Of a stretch of DNA of 8,410 nucleotides, positions 6,722 to 8,410 are shown in pieces. The stretch spans positions 1 through 8,410 of the forward strand of contig JAYVOP010000073.1 in assembly GCA_043757865.1 (NCBI GenBank). Reading direction: 5' to 3'. A model generated the notes under the pieces. The model saw only the letters and a list, made by a program, of their open reading frames with translations. It ran no database searches and had not been told where the DNA came from. The DNA is from JAGNEJ01 sp043757865 (GTDB taxonomy: Bacteria > Verrucomicrobiota > Verrucomicrobiia > Verrucomicrobiales > V1-33). Position numbers and translations under genes: made by a program. Positions within the stretch are counted from its first letter, which is position 1. The number at the start of each line of letters is the position of its first letter.

Positions 6722-6847
6722 ATGTTACGGTCTTCAAGTCTCCGCTGGTTCCCCCAGCGCAGCAGATTCAAAAGGCAAGCAAGGCGCGCGCAAACATTTA
6801 CACCCGAGCAGGACAGGCGAAAGCCCGTAAGTTCCCCCCGAAAATAA
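6722..6847 (+). CDS. Doubtful 41-codon ORF for a very basic peptide before the terminator
   Basis: An ATG at 6722 opens a 41-codon frame rich in Arg and Lys (13 of 41 residues, against two acidic ones), for example R-F-K-R-Q-A-R-R-A. The TAA stop at 6845-6847 falls 10 bases before an intrinsic terminator stem, which is the position expected for a short mRNA. Against it: no Shine-Dalgarno site beyond an AGG three bases upstream, no family recognised, and the RNA-level hairpins give a competing explanation. A second open frame from a GTG at 6519 to 6830 (103 codons, rich in Ser, Pro and Thr) overlaps and is equally unsupported. Listed because only one of these explanations can hold. Confidence 0.15.
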   Translation: MLRSSSLRWFPQRSRFKRQARRAQTFTPEQDRRKPVSSPRK

Positions 6848-6857
6848 AATTTTCGAC

Positions 6858-6900
6858 GAACCCTGCTCCAGCCCCCAAGGCGAGCAGGGTTCTTCATTTT
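6858..6900 (+). terminator. Strong intrinsic terminator, plus strand
   Basis: GAACCCTGCTC (6858-6868) pairs perfectly with GAGCAGGGTTC (6882-6892) over 11 base pairs with a 13-base loop, followed by TTCATTTT (6893-6900). On the opposite strand the stem is followed by GTCGAAAATTTTATTTT, so some bidirectional activity is possible. No recognised plus-strand gene lies just upstream, which is why an RNA or small-gene transcript is suspected. Confidence 0.75.
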
Positions 6901-7092
6901 CCGGCTGTTACAGCATTCAGCCACTCAGAACTTCAGAACCCCGCCACCGCCCGCGCCACCGCTTTCCCACCCGTTCCTCAGGTATCCCACCCATTCTCTT
7001 ACTCCTACTCATCTCTTACTCCCACTTACCCCGCTAGCGAGCGGCCCCCACCAAACCTAATTTACCCAATTCCTAATTTCCCATCGGGCGAC
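6901..7092. other. Pyrimidine-rich spacer with degenerate short repeats between two converging terminators
   Basis: No gene is seen. The plus strand is strongly C- and T-rich. It contains TCCCACCCGTTC (6965-6976) and TCCCACCCATTC (6985-6996), 20 bases apart, and TCTCTTACTCCTACT (6995-7009) and TCTCTTACTCCCACT (7012-7026), 17 bases apart. These look like drifted local duplications rather than a designed array. The stretch lies between the plus-strand terminator at 6858-6900 and the minus-strand terminator at 7093-7130. Confidence 0.5.
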
Positions 7093-7130
7093 AAAAAAGC
7101 CCCGCCGTCAGCTGTCACTGACGACGGAGC
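7093..7130 (-). terminator. Strong intrinsic terminator, minus strand
   Basis: Read on the minus strand, GCTCCGTCGTCAG (7130-7118) pairs with CTGACGGCGGGGC (7111-7099) as a continuous 13-pair stem with a six-base loop, followed directly by TTTTTT (7098-7093). Two of the pairs are G-U wobbles that exist only in minus-strand RNA (the plus strand would have C-A mismatches), and the T-run is on the minus strand alone, so orientation is clear. No recognised minus-strand gene lies upstream of it. Confidence 0.85.
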
Positions 7131-7181
7131 AGGTCGATCACCGAGGCTCAGATGAGACACCCTCAAGGAGCCCAACTCAGA

Positions 7182-7241
7182 CTAGGCAATCTGCCCCAGC
7201 AGGCGCCGCAGAGCAGACGTTCTGTCAACCAGAACTACCAT
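7182..7241 (-). CDS. Possible 19-residue peptide within the small minus-strand transcript
   Basis: An ATG at 7241 opens a 19-codon frame (M-V-V-L-V-D-R-T-S-A-L-R-R-L-L-G-Q-I-A) ending with TAG at 7184-7182. It contains nine Val, Leu or Ile residues and is followed by one hairpin and then a strong terminator, the arrangement of an attenuator leader for branched-chain amino-acid genes. However, no such gene lies downstream on the minus strand and no Shine-Dalgarno site precedes the ATG; only the AT palindrome does. It may well be chance. Confidence 0.15.
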   Translation of the reverse strand: MVVLVDRTSALRRLLGQIA

Positions 7242-7262
7242 TTTATATATATAAAAAGTAGT
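7234..7262. repeat. AT-rich inverted repeat with a 16-base perfect palindrome
   Basis: TTTTATATATATAAAA (7241-7256) is a perfect palindrome flanked by ACTAC (7234-7238) and GTAGT (7258-7262), themselves complementary, giving a dyad of about 29 bases offset by one. TATAAT (7265-7270, plus strand) and TATTAT (minus strand) sit beside it. In this GC-rich setting it stands out and could be an operator, an easily melted site or a divergent promoter core. Confidence 0.6.
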
Positions 7263-7271
7263 CATATAATA

Positions 7272-7915
7272 GTCTTGTCTATTCCCCAGAAGTAAATCCA
7301 TACATAGCCGAGCTTTTCATCCCGAAAACTCAGCATACTGTCGCTCCTCCAAGGCCTTCCGGGAGGTGTGCCTGAAACACTGAAAGATCCCAGGGCGCTC
7401 CCGATGAACTGGAAATCGGGCTAGGGGCTAGGGGTGCGCGCCTCTGCCCAAGGCCAAGGTTTCATCACTGAGACCATGTCAGCCCTAACGCAGTTGGCCC
7501 TAGCCACTCCCACGATCAACCGGGGCATCATCAAATGTTAATCGCGCAATACCCGCAGTGCCGCCGTGCCGCAGTGGATCGGCTACACTTGCCTGGGCTA
7601 GCAGCCAGCCACCCAAGCTGGCGCAACGCGCACGCACGACTTAATTTGGAAAATCGGAAGATAATCACATTCGCTGTGCTTAACCGTAAAGCCCCAGACT
7701 CACAACCCGACCGATGCTGGTGCAACTCCAGACGCCGGAAACACATTTTTGGTAATACGGAGAACAAACAGAAGGCGCACCCGCCTGCATCATGGGTGGA
7801 TGGCTCATTCACCTTACTCACTAACACCGCCTTACTTGCTAACACCACTGCTGCCCCGGAACTCTCTGCACCGCTCCCCATCCCTCCCGCGCCCCGGCGG
7901 CCGCCACCGGGGGCG
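7272..7915. other. Gene-poor stretch between the AT palindrome and the transposase remnant
   Basis: No gene is recognised. Visible items are: CCTCC and GGAGG (7347-7365) around the palindrome AAGGCCTT; a small hairpin CCCGAT (7400-7405) with ATCGGG (7415-7420); the tandem CTAGGGG-CTAGGGG (7421-7434); and a 17-base imperfect direct repeat at 7812-7846. From 7535 a frame stays open into the transposase N-terminus, but its first 127 codons show no recognisable domain, are rich in Pro, Arg, Ala and Thr, and could be fortuitous. It may contain the unrecognised left end of the insertion sequence. Confidence 0.4.
7812..7846. repeat. 17-base imperfect tandem repeat upstream of the transposase
   Basis: CCTTACTCACTAACACC (7812-7828) is followed by CCTTACTTGCTAACACC (7830-7846), 15 of 17 positions identical with an 18-base period. 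In the frame open through here it encodes a repeated L-L-x-N-T motif. An 18-base period keeps the frame, so it is neutral as to coding. Confidence 0.55.
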
Positions 7916-8410
7916 GTGGTCATCGCGAGTTTACTGGAGCAATTCAAATCCATCCCAGCCCCGCGCGATCAGCCGCGCGTGGACCATCCGTTGCTTGATG
8001 TCCTGCTCTGCGCGCTTTTCGCCATGATATCGGACGGCGCGGATTACACGGATATCAGGCACCCCGCACGGGTCTGGAACCAGCCCCGCCGGAGACCATG
8101 CCGGGCATGTGGACGGGCGCGTGCGAGGTGCTCGTGACGGAGGAAATGAATCGCGGACGTTATGAAGAGCGCCCCGTGATCGCCACGGCGGTGGTGGCCT
8201 GGTGGCCCAAATCCTTCCTCTGGTATGGCGTGCAGAGTGTGATCTGTGTGGTGCGGCGGACGATGCGGCCACGGCACGCTCAGGATGGCCCGAAGTTTGC
8301 AGGGCATTACTGCCTCAGCAGCTACCCGCCAGTGGCGGCGTTGGTGGGGCCGCCGATCCGCCGCGCGCATTGGAGCGTGGAGAACGAGTGCCACCGCACG
8401 CTGGATGTGA
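7916..8410 (+). pseudogene. ISAs1-family transposase remnant, internally deleted and frameshifted
   Basis: The frame through 7916-8056 encodes S-L-L-E-Q-F-K-S-I-P-A-P-R-D followed by R-V-D-H-P-L-L-D-V-L-L-C-A-L-F-A-M and G-A-D-Y-T-D-I, matching the N-terminal helper domain of ISAs1 (H-repeat) DDE transposases. That frame ends with TGA at 8135-8137. A second frame, open from 7999 to the window edge, carries the C-terminal part from about 8125: N-R-G-R-Y-E-E-R, G-H-Y-C-L-S-S-Y-P and H-W-S-V-E-N-E-C-H-R-T-L-D-V, where the Glu of V-E-N corresponds to the third acidic residue of the catalytic triad. Family members are roughly 370-400 residues long; about 200 or more residues of the middle are missing, including the segments with both catalytic Asp (A-L-D-G-K and I-D-A-M). 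The element is therefore inactive. GTG at 7916 is a nominal start. The end of the element lies beyond the window. Confidence 0.85.

Larger units (their letters stand above)
6530..6900 (+). ncRNA. Candidate structured RNA of unknown class, ending at an intrinsic terminator
   Basis: This stretch has no convincing protein gene but carries consecutive and nested hairpins on the plus strand. They are GGGGACC (6632-6638) with GGTCTCCCC (6656-6664, two-base bulge); GACTTGA (6679-6685) with TCAAGTC (6734-6740); CGCTGG (6743-6748) with CCAGCG (6754-6759); GGC-GAAA-GCC (6816-6825), a GNRA tetraloop hairpin flanked by two further pairs; CGAAAAT (6839-6845) with ATTTTCG (6849-6855); and the terminator at 6858-6900. 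I looked for the signature sequences of tmRNA, RNase P RNA, SRP RNA and tRNA and found none. The 5' end is a guess based on the TTGACA at 6500. Two short ORFs overlap it (see the entry at 6722), so a small mRNA remains an alternative. Confidence 0.35.
7093..7258 (-). ncRNA. Candidate small transcript ending at the minus-strand terminator
   Basis: The terminator at 7093-7130 needs a transcript coming from higher coordinates. A -10-like TATTAT (7271-7266, minus strand) would start one near 7258, about 165 bases long; no good -35 is seen. Reading along the minus strand there are three elements: GTTCT/AGAAC with a seven-base loop inside the short ORF at 7241-7182; a hairpin with GGCTC (7172-7168) pairing GAGCC (7149-7145) and inner TGAG/CTCA pairs; then the terminator stem. 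It could be a small regulatory RNA, or a leader whose downstream gene has been lost, since no minus-strand gene follows before 6092. Its class is not recognised. Confidence 0.35.

Noticed and set aside
6722..6760. tRNA-like segment with CTTCAAGTC, as in the anticodon arm of selenocysteine tRNA
   Set aside because: No acceptor stem, D-arm or T-arm could be built around it.
6500..6900. tmRNA or RNase P RNA at the structured plus-strand segment
   Set aside because: The length fits and a GCGAACGACGA string resembles a tmRNA tag start, but there is no T-arm GTTCGA-type 3' end with CCA, no tag ending in Leu-Ala-Ala, and no RNase P core sequences.
6960..7030. CRISPR-like array in the repeated pyrimidine-rich spacer
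   Set aside because: Repeats are only 12-15 bases, overlap each other, have 17- and 20-base periods and leave no spacers.
7182..7241. Branched-chain amino-acid attenuator with the 19-codon ORF as its leader peptide
   Set aside because: No amino-acid biosynthesis gene lies downstream on the minus strand and there is no ribosome binding site; kept only as a low-confidence possibility.
7391..7410. CAGGGC start as the left terminal repeat of the ISAs1 element
   Set aside because: It lies about 500 bases before the first transposase homology, whereas such elements have little non-coding sequence, and no matching right end is in the window.
7436..7542. Short plus-strand ORF ending at the TAA near 7542
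   Set aside because: Only about 35 codons, no ribosome binding site and no recognised family; not separable from chance.
7531..7953. Minus-strand 140-codon open frame upstream of the transposase
   Set aside because: No recognisable domain, composition is erratic, and it overlaps the start of the recognised transposase segment on the other strand.

Overview
The window looks like a chromosomal segment of a GC-rich Gram-negative bacterium, most probably a member of the Verrucomicrobiota. That placement is inferred from the protein types: a BamB-like PQQ propeller opening with a 'W-x-R-F-R-G-P-N-G-x-G-V' motif, a small stand-alone GGQ release-factor-like protein, a DUF6580-like membrane protein, and generally weak Shine-Dalgarno sites. 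No rRNA or tRNA anchors the taxonomy.

Left part (1-6404) is dense and ordinary in layout. A DUF6580-like integral membrane protein runs off the left edge on the minus strand. Divergent from it is a tight plus-strand run: a secreted PQQ-propeller protein fused to a DsbD-alpha-like redox domain (725-2716), a GGQ peptidyl-tRNA hydrolase-type ribosome-rescue protein (2726-3130), a small two-helix membrane protein (3134-3619), and argJ of arginine biosynthesis (3663-4898). The spacing is 9, 3 and 43 bases, so the first three probably share a transcript, with argJ possibly on it too. Facing argJ tail-to-tail, with overlapping stop codons, is an NlpC/P60-like secreted or lipid-anchored peptidase (4895-5398, minus). 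Divergent from that is a two-gene pair: a lipoprotein (5505-6092) and a 102-residue uncharacterised protein (6096-6404).

Right part (6405-8410) is different: about 1.5 kb without a convincing protein gene, then the remains of an ISAs1-family transposase. The gene-poor stretch still has structure. On the plus strand a nested set of hairpins, including a GNRA tetraloop hairpin, ends at a strong intrinsic terminator (6858-6900). On the minus strand a short structured segment with a 19-codon ORF ends at another strong intrinsic terminator (7093-7130), preceded by a long AT palindrome (7234-7262). The two terminators face each other across a pyrimidine-rich spacer, which suggests two convergent small transcripts. 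The transposase (from about 7916 to the edge) keeps its N-terminal segment and its C-terminal part but has lost the middle of the catalytic domain and shifts frame, so it is dead.

The best leads for something undescribed are the plus-strand structured RNA candidate, the minus-strand terminator-bounded small transcript, and the PQQ-propeller/DsbD-alpha fusion protein. None can be proven from sequence alone.
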